Positions 8,540 to 20,438 of a DNA stretch of 64,000 bases are shown piece by piece. The translations under genes were made by a program, and so were the position numbers. How positions within the stretch are numbered: position 1 is the stretch's first letter; each line of letters begins with the position of its first letter. The notes under the pieces were generated by a model. It was not told where the DNA came from and did not search any database. It saw only the letters and a program-made list of their open reading frames with translations. The DNA is from Maritimibacter harenae (lineage in GTDB: Bacteria; Pseudomonadota; Alphaproteobacteria; Rhodobacterales; Rhodobacteraceae). Where the stretch lies: positions 124,001-188,000 of the forward strand of contig NZ_WTUX01000006.1 of the NCBI RefSeq assembly GCF_009882975.1. Reading direction: 5' to 3'.

Positions 8540-8663
8540 GGTGTTACTCCTGTACCAATTTACATTCACCAGCCCGCAAGAGCGCCCAAAAAGCCCGCCG
8601 CATGTGTGGAAAAGGCATGTCGATGGGCAAGGGGTCACTCGCAACTCGACTGGATTCGGGCGC

Positions 8664-8676
8664 TTCGATAATCGAA
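8664..8676. promoter_or_regulatory. Inverted repeat upstream of proX
   Basis: Perfect dyad TTCGAT-A-ATCGAA, about 125 bases upstream of the proX start codon. It may be an operator for an osmotic or choline-responsive regulator, but no regulator gene is adjacent. Confidence 0.35.
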
Positions 8677-8817
8677 ACGCTTTCGTACCTCAAACGTAAA
8701 TTTGGTGAGGGTCTCAGCGGGGTTATAATCCACTTTGCCGCACATTATTTATCTATAATCATACACTTAACCCTTTGTATTGACGTAAGGTAAATGCGCT
8801 AGAGTCGTCAATATTTG

Positions 8818-8833
8818 CTGAATTTTTATTCAG
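8818..8833. promoter_or_regulatory. AT-rich inverted repeat CTGAAT-TTTT-ATTCAG
   Basis: Perfect 6-bp arms around four T residues in the AT-rich part of the proX/gyrB gap. It could be an operator or a small hairpin; no function can be assigned. Confidence 0.3.
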
Positions 8834-8897
8834 TAAGTAAAGTATTTCGGACCCAACCGGCTCCGAATCAACGGTTCGAGTGCGCCAAGAAACGATG

Positions 8898-8923
8898 CAC
8901 GCCGGGTCGAAGAACCCGGCGTG
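8898..8923 (-). terminator. gyrB terminator hairpin
   Basis: Arms CACGCCGGGT and ACCCGGCGTG form a perfect 10-bp stem with a 6-base loop, about 30 bases after the gyrB stop. The following transcribed bases (CATCGTTTCTTGG) contain only a short T tract, so it is a moderate intrinsic terminator. Confidence 0.6.
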
Positions 8924-8952
8924 TCGCGGCGTCGTCCGTTTAGGCCAGCGCC

Positions 8953-12102
<3,150 letters not shown>

Positions 12103-12106
<4 letters not shown>

Positions 12107-13218
12107 GCCGCGACCTCCCGGATGACCGACTGCCCCGCCTCGTCGCGCACCTCGACATGCATGGCCCGCGCGCCGAGCTCTGTGAAAAGCTCGGGCCCCG
12201 TGCCCGTGAGGAACGCCTGCGCGCCCAGCGCGACGATCTCGTCGTAGAGCGCGGCGCGCCGGTCCGCGTCGAGATGGGCCGAGACCTCGTCGAGCAGCAG
12301 CATGGGCGGCGCCCCGAAGTCCTGCGCCAGCGCGCGGCCGTGGGCGAGGATCAGCGAGACGAGCAGCGCCTTCTGCTCCCCGGTCGAACACTCGCGCGCG
12401 GGCATCCCCTTGTCGGCATAGGTCGCGGCAAGGTCGGCCCGGTGCGGGCCCACCAGCGTGCGCCCGGCCATCAGGTCGCGCGGCCGGCTCTCGGCGAAGG
12501 CCGTGGCGAGTTCCGCCTCGCCCTCGGGCCCGATCTCCGCCCCCTCGGCATGCAGAAGCTGAAGCTCGGCGGCGGGAAAGGCGGTCTCGGCCGCCATCTG
12601 TGCCCCCACGATCAGCGCCACGGTGCGCGCCCGGTTTTCCTGGATCGCCGCCCCGGCGCGCGCCATCTGCGCCTCGAGCGCCCCGTACCAGTGCGCGTCC
12701 CTGTGCCCGTCCTTCAACAGCCGGTTGCGGTCGCGCATCGCCTTTTCATAGTTCAGCACGGCCTCGCCGTGCCCCGGCTCGAAGCTCATCGCCATCCGGT
12801 CGAGGAACTTGCGCCGTCCCTCGGCCCCCTCGACCCAGAGCCGGTCCATCACCGGGACGAGCCACGTCACCCGCGCGATCCGGCCCAAGGCCACCTGCGC
12901 GGCGGCCTTGCCGTCGATGGTCACCTGGCGTGACTGGCCCGGCTCGGCCCAGGTCTCGATCTCGTGGAGCTGGTCGCGCGATTGCAGAAGCCCGGTGATC
13001 TTCCAGCCCACTGACTCGGGTTTGCGCGCCATCTCGTCGGCGGACGCGCCACGCAAGCCCCGGCCGGGCGACACCAGGCTCACCGCCTCGAGGATGTTGG
13101 TCTTGCCCGCCCCGTTCGGCCCGAAGATCGCCACGGGCCGCCCGTCGAGCGCCAGTTCCGCGCGCCGGTGCGAGCGGAAATGCGACAGGGTGAGTTCACG
13201 CAGGAAAAGGCCCGTCAT
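12103..13218 (-). CDS. recF: DNA replication and repair protein RecF
   Basis: ABC-type ATPase that with RecO and RecR loads RecA at single-strand gaps; about 371 residues. Walker A is GPNGAGKTN near residue 33, the signature motif is STGEQKALLVSLIL, and Walker B is MLLLDEVSAHLD. The position after dnaN fits the conserved dnaA-dnaN-recF order. The stop overlaps the GTG of the LysE gene. Confidence 0.95.
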
Positions 13219-13285
13219 CCGCGCCCTTTCATCTTTCCGAAAATACGCTCGCCGAAGGCAAGCCGGTCACGGGGTGCGGGGGCCG

Positions 13286-14404
13286 TCACACGCGCATCGG
13301 CATCACGACGTAGACCGCGCTGGTGTCGTTGCCTTCGCGCATCAGGGTCGGGTCGCCGGAGGAGTTGAACAGGAACACCGCGTTCTCGCGGTCCACCTGG
13401 CTCGCGATCTCGAGCAGGTACTTCGCGTTGAACCCGATTTCCATCGGGTCCGCGCCATAGGCGACGATCAGTTCTTCCTCTGCCGCGCCCGCGTCCGGCG
13501 CGTTGACGGACAGGGTGAGCTTGTCCTCGCCCAGCGACAGCTTCACGGCGCGCGAACGCTCCGAGGACACCGTTGCCACGCGATCGACCGCCTTGGCGAA
13601 CTCGCTCGCGTCCACTTCCATCTTCTTGGAATTGCCCTGCGGGATGACGCGCGTGTAGTCCGGGAAGGTCCCGTCGATCACCTTGGAGGTGAGCGTGATG
13701 TCGGGCGTCGCGAAGCGCACCTTGGTTTCGCCGACCGACACCGCGATCTGCATGTCGTCGTCTTCCAGGAGCTTGCGAAGTTCGCCCACGGTCTTGCGCG
13801 GCACGATCACGCCCGGCATGTCCTCGGCCCCGGCCGGAAGGTCGGCGTCGATCCGGGCCAGACGGTGCCCGTCCGTCGCCACGCAGCGCAGCACCTTGCC
13901 GTCCTCGCCGTCGGCCACATGCATGTAGACGCCGTTGAGGTAATACCGCGTCTCTTCCGTGGAAATCGCGAATTTCGACTTGTCGAACAGGCGGCGCAGG
14001 ACCGGCGCGGGCGCCGAGAAATTCGCGGCGTATTCCGACGTGGTCATCACCGGGAAGTCTTCTTTCGGCAGCGTCGCCAGCGAGAAGTTCGAGCGCCCGG
14101 CCTCGACCGTCAGCCGGCCCGAGGTGCCGTCGTCGGCAAGGCTCACCATTGCCCCGTCCGGCAGCTTGCGCACGATCTCGTGCAGCGTCACGGCGCTGAC
14201 CGTGGTCGCCCCGGCGCGTTCCACCATCGCCGGCGCCTTGTCCACGACCTCGATATCGAGGTCGGTGGCCCGGAAGCTGACCGTATCCCCTTCGGCCTCG
14301 ATCAGGACGTTGGCCAGGATCGGAATGGTGTTGCGGCGTTCGACGACCGATTGCGCCTGTCCGACTGCCTTGAGCAGCACGGCGCGTTCGACGGAAATCT
14401 TCAT
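13286..14404 (-). CDS. dnaN: DNA polymerase III subunit beta (sliding clamp)
   Basis: Ring-shaped processivity clamp that tethers polymerase III to DNA; about 372 residues, the expected length for three repeated clamp domains. Visible features are the start MKISVERAVLLKAVGQAQSVVERRNTIPILANVLIEA, the central FAISTEETRYYLNGVYMHV, and the C-terminal YVVMPMRV, which ends in the conserved MPMR. GGGAGT precedes the ATG. It lies between dnaA and recF. Confidence 0.97.
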   Translation of the reverse strand: MKISVERAVLLKAVGQAQSVVERRNTIPILANVLIEAEGDTVSFRATDLDIEVVDKAPAMVERAGATTVSAVTLHEIVRKLPDGAMVSLADDGTSGRLTVEAGRSNFSLATLPKEDFPVMTTSEYAANFSAPAPVLRRLFDKSKFAISTEETRYYLNGVYMHVADGEDGKVLRCVATDGHRLARIDADLPAGAEDMPGVIVPRKTVGELRKLLEDDDMQIAVSVGETKVRFATPDITLTSKVIDGTFPDYTRVIPQGNSKKMEVDASEFAKAVDRVATVSSERSRAVKLSLGEDKLTLSVNAPDAGAAEEELIVAYGADPMEIGFNAKYLLEIASQVDRENAVFLFNSSGDPTLMREGNDTSAVYVVMPMRV

Positions 14405-14524
14405 GTCCCACTCCCGGATTTACGTGGGCCGATGAGGCCCCGGGACGGCGACATTACCCGGTTCCCCGCCCGTCTCAAGTTTTTTTGCACTGTCTGTGGG
14501 AATACGGGGGGCGTCAAGTGCCCC

Positions 14525-15898
14525 CTAGTGCTCCAGAGCCTTGCGCAGAAGGTCCACATCCTCGGCCATCTGCGTGTCGGCATTCACCAGTTCCTCGACC
14601 CGCTTCACGGCGTGCATGACGGTCGAGTGATCGCGCCCGCCGAAGCGACGCCCGATATCGGGGTAGGAGCGCGTCGTGAGGTCCTTGGAGAGCTTCATCG
14701 CCACCTGGCGCGGCCGCGCGATCGAGCGCAGGCGCTTCGGACCGATCAGGTCGGACAGGCGGATGCCGTAGTGCTCGGCCACCTTGCGCTGGATCTCTTC
14801 CACCGTGACCTTGCGGTCCGACGCGCGCAGCACGTCCGTCAGGCATTCCTGCGCGCGCTCCAGCGTGATCTCTCCGCCGACGAGCGACGCGAAGGCGAAG
14901 AGCCGCATCAACGCCCCTTCCAGCACGCGGACGTTGGTCGAAATACGGTGCGCGAGGAATTCGAGCACGCCATCGGCGATCGTCAGGTCCGGGTACTGCG
15001 TGCGGTAGGCCGAGACCTTGGACTGGAGCACGCCCAGGCGCAGCTCGTAATCGGTCGGGTGCAGGTCCACCACCAGCCCGCATTGCAGGCGGCTCTTGAT
15101 CCGCTCCTCGAGATCCTTGATCTCACCCGGCGCGCGGTCGGCGGAGATGATGATCTGCTTGTTCTGGTCCACGAGCGCGTTGAACGTGTGGAAGAACTCT
15201 TCCTGCGTGCTGTCCTTGCCCGCGATGAACTGAACGTCATCGACCATCAGCACGTCGACCGAGCGGAAGAGGTGCTTGAAATCCATCATCGCCTTGTCGC
15301 GCAGCGCCTGGACGAAGCGGTACATGAACTGTTCGGCCGACAGGTAGACGACGCGCAGCTCCGGGTTCCGCTCCTGCATCTCGTGCGCAATGGCGTGCAT
15401 CAGGTGCGTCTTGCCCAGCCCCACGCCGCCGTAGAGGAACAGCGGGTTGAACGTGACCGGCCCGCCCTCGGCCACGCGGCGCGCGGCGGCATGGGCCAGT
15501 TCGTTGGGCTTGCCGACAACGAAGCTGTCGAAGGTGAAGCGCGGGTCGAGCGGCGCGCCCGGCAGATCGTCCCCGCCGGTGCGGGCCGGGCGGGCGTTGC
15601 CGTTGGCCGAGACCGCGGGCGTGGCATCCGTGGCCGCCGCACGCGGCTGGCCCGAGGAACGGGGCACGACGAACTCGAGGCGGGACACGCTCGCCCCGAC
15701 CGTCTTCATGTGCTGGAGGATCTGCTCGCCGAAGTTGCGCTGCACCCAGTTGCCCATGAAGTTCGTGGGCACGAGGAAGGTGGCGACACCGCCATCGAGG
15801 TCAGCGAATTCGAGCGGCTCGATCCAGTTCCGGTAGTTGTTCTGTCCCACCGATTGTTCAAGCCGTTCACGAACCTGTCCCCACATGCTGTCTGCCAT
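14525..15898 (-). CDS. dnaA: Chromosomal replication initiator protein DnaA
   Basis: AAA+ initiator of about 457 residues that binds DnaA boxes and opens the origin. Domain I is at the N-terminus (WGQVRERLEQSVGQNNYRNWIEPLEF). The AAA+ core begins with NPLFLYGGVGLGKTHLMHAI (Walker A) and has VLMVDDVQFIAGK (Walker B). The C-terminal helix-turn-helix contains LSKDLTTRSYPDIGRRFGGRDHSTVMHAVKRV, the DnaA signature. The linker domain is short. The 546-base upstream gap holds several GANTC sites, suggesting methylation-linked control. Confidence 0.97.
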   Translation of the reverse strand: MADSMWGQVRERLEQSVGQNNYRNWIEPLEFADLDGGVATFLVPTNFMGNWVQRNFGEQILQHMKTVGASVSRLEFVVPRSSGQPRAAATDATPAVSANGNARPARTGGDDLPGAPLDPRFTFDSFVVGKPNELAHAAARRVAEGGPVTFNPLFLYGGVGLGKTHLMHAIAHEMQERNPELRVVYLSAEQFMYRFVQALRDKAMMDFKHLFRSVDVLMVDDVQFIAGKDSTQEEFFHTFNALVDQNKQIIISADRAPGEIKDLEERIKSRLQCGLVVDLHPTDYELRLGVLQSKVSAYRTQYPDLTIADGVLEFLAHRISTNVRVLEGALMRLFAFASLVGGEITLERAQECLTDVLRASDRKVTVEEIQRKVAEHYGIRLSDLIGPKRLRSIARPRQVAMKLSKDLTTRSYPDIGRRFGGRDHSTVMHAVKRVEELVNADTQMAEDVDLLRKALEH

Positions 15899-16385
15899 CT
15901 CTTCTCTGCCTGCTTCATGTCATTTCCCGCGGAACCGCGGCCCGGGCACTGATGTGCCCGACAAGTTTGCAACCAGGTGCTGACACGACTGCAGCGCGGG
16001 CCATGATGGTCCGACGCGAAATACCAACGCATAGAGAACCTGTTCGGTGTGTACCGCAGGCCCCGGATACGTCCGGCATAAACCGAAGGCTTCCCCTTAG
16101 ATCTTCTAAGATCCCCTCGGTGCGAAATCCGGGGATCCCCACCCCCTTCTTCCGCTCTGTCCCAAGTCAGCGACGCGAGTCGCAAGACAGAAGATAGGAG
16201 GGGCGACGTGAGAGTCGCAACTGTTCTTAGAGCTTGACTCTAACAACGGGTAAAAGAATCCAGCGCCGCTTTCACTAATGCAATGAAGCAAGGGAAATCC
16301 GGACCCCGGGCGAATCGTCGGACCGGGTCGGGGCACGGTCCCGGGCGCCCTGTCGTGACCGAAACAACACGAACAAACCGGAACG
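15899..16385. promoter_or_regulatory. dnaA upstream region with GANTC cluster and dyads
   Basis: Long gene-free leader and promoter side of dnaA. Five GANTC sites lie within 140 bases, at 16177-16181, 16212-16216, 16236-16240, 16256-16260 and 16312-16316. Two related dyads, GCGAC-N4-GTCGC (16170-16183) and GCGAC-N6-GTCGC (16203-16218), each enclose one of them. A further dyad CTTAGA-TCT-TCTAAG lies at 16096-16110. GANTC is the target of the CcrM methylase of alphaproteobacteria, which regulates dnaA in Caulobacter; the same role here is inferred. No group of DnaA boxes is visible, so this is not called an origin. Confidence 0.5.
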
Positions 16386-16414
16386 AAAAAACGCGGCCCC
16401 GAGGGACCGCGTTT
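16386..16414 (-). terminator. rpsT intrinsic terminator
   Basis: On the minus strand, arms AAACGCGG and CCGCGTTT (with extra inner pairing) form a stable hairpin that runs into TTTTTTCG, a textbook rho-independent terminator 31 bases after the rpsT stop. Confidence 0.85.
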
Positions 16415-16444
16415 CGTCATTCATGACCTTGCGTGAGGTCGGGC

Positions 16445-16708
16445 TCAGCCCAGCGCCTTCACGCGCGAGGACAGGCGCGACATCTTGCGCGCCGCGGTGT
16501 TCTTGTGGAACACGCCCTTCGACACGCCGCGCATCAGCTCCGGCTGGCATTCCTTGAGCGCAGCCTGGGCGGCGTCCTTGTCGCCGGAAGCGATGGCTTC
16601 CTCGACCTTGCGCAGGTAGGTGCGGATGCGCGAACGGCGGGCTTTGTTGACGGCAAAGCGGCGCTCGTTCTGACGGGCGCGTTTCTTGGACTGGGGCGAA
16701 TTCGCCAT
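16445..16708 (-). CDS. rpsT: 30S ribosomal protein S20
   Basis: Small basic protein of 87 residues that binds 16S rRNA early in 30S assembly. It starts [39 protein letters not shown], which matches the S20 family, and ends [20 protein letters not shown] precedes the ATG. It has its own promoter upstream and a strong terminator downstream, so it is probably monocistronic, and it lies next to dnaA. Confidence 0.96.
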   Translation of the reverse strand: MANSPQSKKRARQNERRFAVNKARRSRIRTYLRKVEEAIASGDKDAAQAALKECQPELMRGVSKGVFHKNTAARKMSRLSSRVKALG

Positions 16709-16825
16709 GGTGATCTTCCCTTCGTCGGGTGCGTTTCAATGTCTGTAGCGTGATCAAAACGACCCGACCGGGTTCTCTACCGGCTGATTCCGACCTTGGC
16801 GGGTCTCACACGCATGTAGCGGCGG

Positions 16826-16854
16826 CGTATATGGGGTTTTTCGGGACTTGTGAA
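16826..16854 (-). promoter_or_regulatory. Candidate rpsT promoter
   Basis: Minus-strand TTCACA (-35) and TATACG (-10) are separated by 17 bases, leaving a leader of about 110 bases before the rpsT ATG. The match and position fit a housekeeping sigma promoter. Confidence 0.5.
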
Positions 16855-16876
16855 CCCCTTTAATGCAGGGCCGCGC

Positions 16877-17764
16877 CTACCCGTCGATCTGGTCGCGCCA
16901 GCCATGCTTGGGCGCGAACCCGACGAGCCGCCGGGCCTTCGCGTTGGAATAGAAGCTCTCGTATTCCCCCATCTCCCGCGTGACCGGTACGCCGTCGTAG
17001 AACCGTGCTGCCACCTCGGCCGACGGCATGCCGACCGAGCTGTCGTCGTTGGCCACGTTGAACACCTCGTAGCCCAGCCCGTCGGTCTTCAGGCAGCAGT
17101 CGACCATGTGGCCCAGGTCGCGCGCATCGATGTAGGCGAAGATGTTGCGCCGGCGCAGGGCCGGGTCCTTCACGAACGCCGGGAAGTCGCGGGCGTATTC
17201 GTGCGGCTCGATCACGTTGTTGATGCGCAGCCCGTAGATGTCGACGCCCGAGCGCGCCTGGAAACTGCGCGCGGTCGCTTCGTTCACGACCTTGGACATG
17301 GCGTAGCTGTCCTCGGGCACCGTCGGGTGGTCTTCGTCCACGGGGATGTAGTCCGGCTTGCGCTCGCCCTGCGCGAAACAGATGCCGTAGGTGGTTTCGG
17401 ACGAAGCGAAGACGATCTTGCGGATGCCCAGGCGGACCGCAGCGTCGATGATGTTGTAGGTGCCCAGAGTGTTGACCCGGAAACATTCGTTGTCCGAGGT
17501 CATGAGGATGCGCGGGATCGCCGCGAAATGCACCACGGCGTCGAAGGACGGCGGGCGCGGCGCGTCGAGCTCGTCGAAACCCGCGAGGCTGGTCATCGTG
17601 TCGTGAACCTGCCCGGCGTCGGTGATGTCCACGATCCGGTTCTCGACCCCCGGCAGATCGAGCGGCACCTTGTCCACGTTCAGGACGCGGTGCCCCTGCG
17701 CCAGCAGGTGCTCGATCGCGTGACGCCCGGCCTTGCCGGAGCCCCCGGTGAACAGAACGCGCAT
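16877..17764 (-). CDS. NAD-dependent epimerase/dehydratase family protein (extended SDR)
   Basis: Extended SDR of about 295 residues with the N-terminal Rossmann motif TGGSGKAG and the catalytic pair in YAMSK, after ASSETTYG. IVDITDAG is the acidic loop after the cofactor-binding strands. It is likely a nucleotide-sugar or sugar-acid epimerase or dehydrogenase (uronate-dehydrogenase-like enzymes have the same look), but the substrate cannot be read. The enoyl-CoA hydratase gene lies 43 bases upstream on the same strand, so the two may be co-transcribed. Confidence 0.8.
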   Translation of the reverse strand: MRVLFTGGSGKAGRHAIEHLLAQGHRVLNVDKVPLDLPGVENRIVDITDAGQVHDTMTSLAGFDELDAPRPPSFDAVVHFAAIPRILMTSDNECFRVNTLGTYNIIDAAVRLGIRKIVFASSETTYGICFAQGERKPDYIPVDEDHPTVPEDSYAMSKVVNEATARSFQARSGVDIYGLRINNVIEPHEYARDFPAFVKDPALRRRNIFAYIDARDLGHMVDCCLKTDGLGYEVFNVANDDSSVGMPSAEVAARFYDGVPVTREMGEYESFYSNAKARRLVGFAPKHGWRDQIDG

Positions 17765-17807
17765 GACTTGCCCTCCTCCTGGCGGACCGGCCGCAGGTGG
17801 TCCGGCC

Positions 17808-18584
17808 CTACTTGTCGCGGAACTGCGGCTCGCGCTTCTCGATGAAGGCCGCCATGCCTTCCTTCTGGTCGGCGGTGGCGAACATCGAGTGGAACACGCG
17901 ACGCTCGAACAGGATCGCCTCGGTCAGCGGCATCTGGTCGGCGCGGTGCACCGCTTCCTTGATCGCCATGACGCTGATCATGCTCTTCTCCGCGATCTTC
18001 TTCGCGGCCGAGGTCGCCTCGTCGATGAGCTTCTTGCAGGGCACCACGCGGCTGACCAGCCCGGCGCGCTCCGCCTCTTCGGCCTCCATGAAGCGGCCCG
18101 TCAGGTTCATGTCCATCGACTTCGCCCGGCCCACGAGCCGCGTGAGCCGCTGGGTGCCGCCCATGCCGGCCATCACGCCGAGGTTCACCTCCGGCTGGCC
18201 GAACTTCGCGGTGTCCGAGGCGATGATGAAATCGCACATCATGGCCAGCTCGCAGCCCCCGCCCAGCGCATAACCGGACACGGCCGCGATGATCGGCTTG
18301 CGGATGCGCATGATCGCATCCTCTTCGGGGGTGAACAGGTCGCCGGCGAAGACATCGGCGAAGCTCTTGTCCGACATCATCTTGATGTCGGCCCCGGCGG
18401 CGAACGCCTTTTCCGACCCGGTGATGACGAAGCAGCGCACCTTGTCGTTCTTCTGGCCCTCGGCCAGCGCCTCACCCAGCTCCTTGAGCAGTTCGAGGTT
18501 GAGCGCGTTGAGCGCGTCAGGACGGTTCAGGCGGATCGTGCAGACATGGTCGTCCACGTCCACGATGATGTTGTCATAAGCCAT
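17808..18584 (-). CDS. Enoyl-CoA hydratase
   Basis: Crotonase-fold enzyme of 258 residues that adds water to 2-enoyl-CoA in fatty-acid beta-oxidation. The oxyanion-hole motif AAGADIKMM and the active-site region YALGGGCELAMMCD with its catalytic Glu are present; the second Glu is in FGQPEVNLGVMAGMGG. Length and motifs match the short-chain hydratase (FadB/EchA type) rather than an isomerase or a hydroxycinnamoyl-CoA lyase. It is separate from the crotonase in the aromatic locus. Confidence 0.9.
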   Translation of the reverse strand: MAYDNIIVDVDDHVCTIRLNRPDALNALNLELLKELGEALAEGQKNDKVRCFVITGSEKAFAAGADIKMMSDKSFADVFAGDLFTPEEDAIMRIRKPIIAAVSGYALGGGCELAMMCDFIIASDTAKFGQPEVNLGVMAGMGGTQRLTRLVGRAKSMDMNLTGRFMEAEEAERAGLVSRVVPCKKLIDEATSAAKKIAEKSMISVMAIKEAVHRADQMPLTEAILFERRVFHSMFATADQKEGMAAFIEKREPQFRDK

Positions 18585-18648
18585 GTCTGCGGGAACCCCT
18601 TCCAGTGCTTCCGCTCATGCCTATGCGAGTCTCGCTTCGGGCTTCAAG

Positions 18649-19500
18649 TCATCTTTGACAGCGCGGGCAATAGAACGACGAGCGGCCCGATTGCACGATC
18701 CGCGCGATTTTGCCCTGACATTCCGGTGTTTTGCACGGATGTCCCTCGCGGTCGTAGACCCGGAAGGTGTGTTGAAAATACCCCAGCTCGCCATCCGCCT
18801 GCCGGTAGTCGCGCAGGGACGATCCCCCGGCCGCGATCGCCTCGTTCAGCACGTCGCGGATGATCGGGACCAGCGACGCGATCCGCGCGGACGAGATGCG
18901 GCCGGCCTTGCGTGCCGGGTGGATGCGGGCGCGGTAGAGCGCTTCGCAGACATAGATGTTGCCCAGCCCCGCCACGACCCTCTGGTCGAGAAGCGCCGAC
19001 TTGATCGGCGTGTTGCGGCCCTTGAGACGCGCGACGAGGTATTCCTCGTTGAACGCATTGCCCAAAGGCTCGGGCCCCAGCGCGGCGATCAGGGGGTGAA
19101 GCTCTCCGGTGCCGGTGGTGAACAGGTCCATCGCCCCGAAGCGGCGCGGGTCGTTCAGCGTCACGCGCGCCCCGCCCTCGAAATCGAGCACCACGTGGTC
19201 GTGCTTCTCCGGCGCCGGGTGCGCGTGGTGGAATTCGCCGATCTGCGCGCCGGAAATCAGGACGCGGCCCGACATCCCCAGGTGCAGAAGCACCGTTTCG
19301 CCGGTGTCGAGATCCCCCAGGATGTATTTCGAGCGCCGCCGCAGCCCCAGCACCCGAGCGCCGGTCAGCCGCTCGGCCATGCGCTCGGGGAAAGGCCAGC
19401 GCAGCCCCTCGCGACGCACGTCGGCGTTGAGGATCCGTTTGCCTGTCATCACGGGCTCGAGCCCGCGCCGCACCGTTTCGACTTCGGGAAGTTCGGGCAT
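18649..19500 (-). CDS. mutM: Formamidopyrimidine-DNA glycosylase
   Basis: Base-excision repair enzyme that removes 8-oxoguanine and formamidopyrimidines and nicks the strand; about 283 residues. The N-terminal MPELPEVET contains the catalytic Pro2 and Glu3 (Met removed), and the C-terminus has the zinc finger with CKTPEC (C-x4-C) and CPRC. The C-x4-C first half differs from the C-x2-C of E. coli and is usual in alphaproteobacteria. It is divergent from ubiE, a common Rhodobacterales arrangement. Confidence 0.95.
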   Translation of the reverse strand: MPELPEVETVRRGLEPVMTGKRILNADVRREGLRWPFPERMAERLTGARVLGLRRRSKYILGDLDTGETVLLHLGMSGRVLISGAQIGEFHHAHPAPEKHDHVVLDFEGGARVTLNDPRRFGAMDLFTTGTGELHPLIAALGPEPLGNAFNEEYLVARLKGRNTPIKSALLDQRVVAGLGNIYVCEALYRARIHPARKAGRISSARIASLVPIIRDVLNEAIAAGGSSLRDYRQADGELGYFQHTFRVYDREGHPCKTPECQGKIARIVQSGRSSFYCPRCQR

Positions 19501-19688
19501 CTGTCGCCTGCACCTGCTTCAAGAGATCGGCCCCGGGGCCGCCCCGGCTATATAGGCCCGGTCGCGGTGGGACGCCATCCTCGGGTGCCCCGCCTGCCGT
19601 TGACCCGCCCTTCCCCCTGCGACGTATAGGTGTTTGTTTCTCGCCCTAGGTGCGTATATCTGCAAGCTGACGAAAAGAGGCGATCCGC

Positions 19689-20438
19689 ATGACCGACGCG
19701 AAGAAGACCACCCATTTCGGCTACCGGACGGTGGACGAAGACCAGAAGGCGGGCATGGTCCACGGCGTGTTCACCAATGTCGCGTCGAAATACGACGTCA
19801 TGAACGACGTCATGTCGATGGGCATCCACCGCGTCTGGAAGGACGCGATGATGGACTGGCTCGCCCCCCGCCCCGGTCAGAAGCTTCTCGACGTGGCCGG
19901 CGGCACCGGCGACGTGGCCTTCCGCTTCCTCGGCCGCGCGCCCGGCGCCCATGCGACGGTCTGCGACATGACCGAATCCATGCTGGTCGAGGGCCGCAAG
20001 CGCGCCGAGGCGGCCCAGATGGCCGGCAGCCTCGAATGGGTCGTGGGCGACGCGATGGCGCTGCCGTTCGACGACAACAGCTTCGACGTCTACACGATCA
20101 GCTTCGGCATCCGGAACGTCACCCGCATCGCGGACGCGCTGGCTGAAGCCTACCGCGTGCTGAAACCCGGCGGGCGGCTCATGGTGCTGGAGTTCAGCCA
20201 GATCCCGAACGACATGATGCAGAAGGTCTATGACCTCTATTCCTTCAACATCATTCCCCGCATGGGGCAGGTGATCGCAAACGACCGCGACAGTTACCAG
20301 TACCTCGTCGAATCGATCCGCCGGTTCCCCGACCAGGAGACCTTCGCCGCGATGATCCGCGACGCGGGGTTCGAACAGGTGAAATACCGCAACCTGACGA
20401 TGGGCATCGCGGCGCTGCACTCCGGCTGGAAGATCTGA
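19689..20438 (+). CDS. ubiE: Ubiquinone/menaquinone biosynthesis C-methyltransferase UbiE
   Basis: SAM-dependent C-methyltransferase of ubiquinone synthesis, about 249 residues. [43 protein letters not shown] is the UbiE N-terminal signature; the SAM site is [15 protein letters not shown] and the motif SFGIRNVTR is characteristic. A TTGACC-N19-TATAGG pair at 19600-19630 may be its promoter, though the spacing is long. The stop overlaps the ubiB start by one base (TGATG), so the two are coupled. Confidence 0.96.
   Translation: MTDAKKTTHFGYRTVDEDQKAGMVHGVFTNVASKYDVMNDVMSMGIHRVWKDAMMDWLAPRPGQKLLDVAGGTGDVAFRFLGRAPGAHATVCDMTESMLVEGRKRAEAAQMAGSLEWVVGDAMALPFDDNSFDVYTISFGIRNVTRIADALAEAYRVLKPGGRLMVLEFSQIPNDMMQKVYDLYSFNIIPRMGQVIANDRDSYQYLVESIRRFPDQETFAAMIRDAGFEQVKYRNLTMGIAALHSGWKI

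Larger units (their letters stand above)
8540..8952. other. Gene-free AT-rich region between proX and gyrB
   Basis: About 410 bases with no credible gene. The first part is the leader and promoter side of the proX operon; bases 8690-8850 are markedly AT-rich for this genome. It holds two inverted repeats and, near the right end, a gyrB terminator hairpin. One TGTGGAAAA at 8605-8613 fits the DnaA-box consensus on the other strand, but there is no cluster, so an origin cannot be claimed. Confidence 0.6.

Noticed and set aside
8605-8613. Single DnaA box as part of an origin
   Set aside because: One 9-mer match is expected by chance in 64 kb and no companions lie nearby.
14507-14525. Intrinsic terminator between dnaA and dnaN
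   Set aside because: GGGGGC-N7-GCCCCC is short and followed on the transcribed strand by A residues, not T residues, so it is unlikely to terminate.
12809-15952. Very long open frame on the plus strand opposite recF, dnaN and dnaA
   Set aside because: It is antisense to three certain genes, its translation is low-complexity Arg/His/Val-rich, and it arises from high GC at third codon positions.
15899-16444. Origin of replication beside dnaA
   Set aside because: No cluster of DnaA boxes and no clear AT-rich unwinding element could be found; adjacent dnaA alone is not evidence in alphaproteobacteria.
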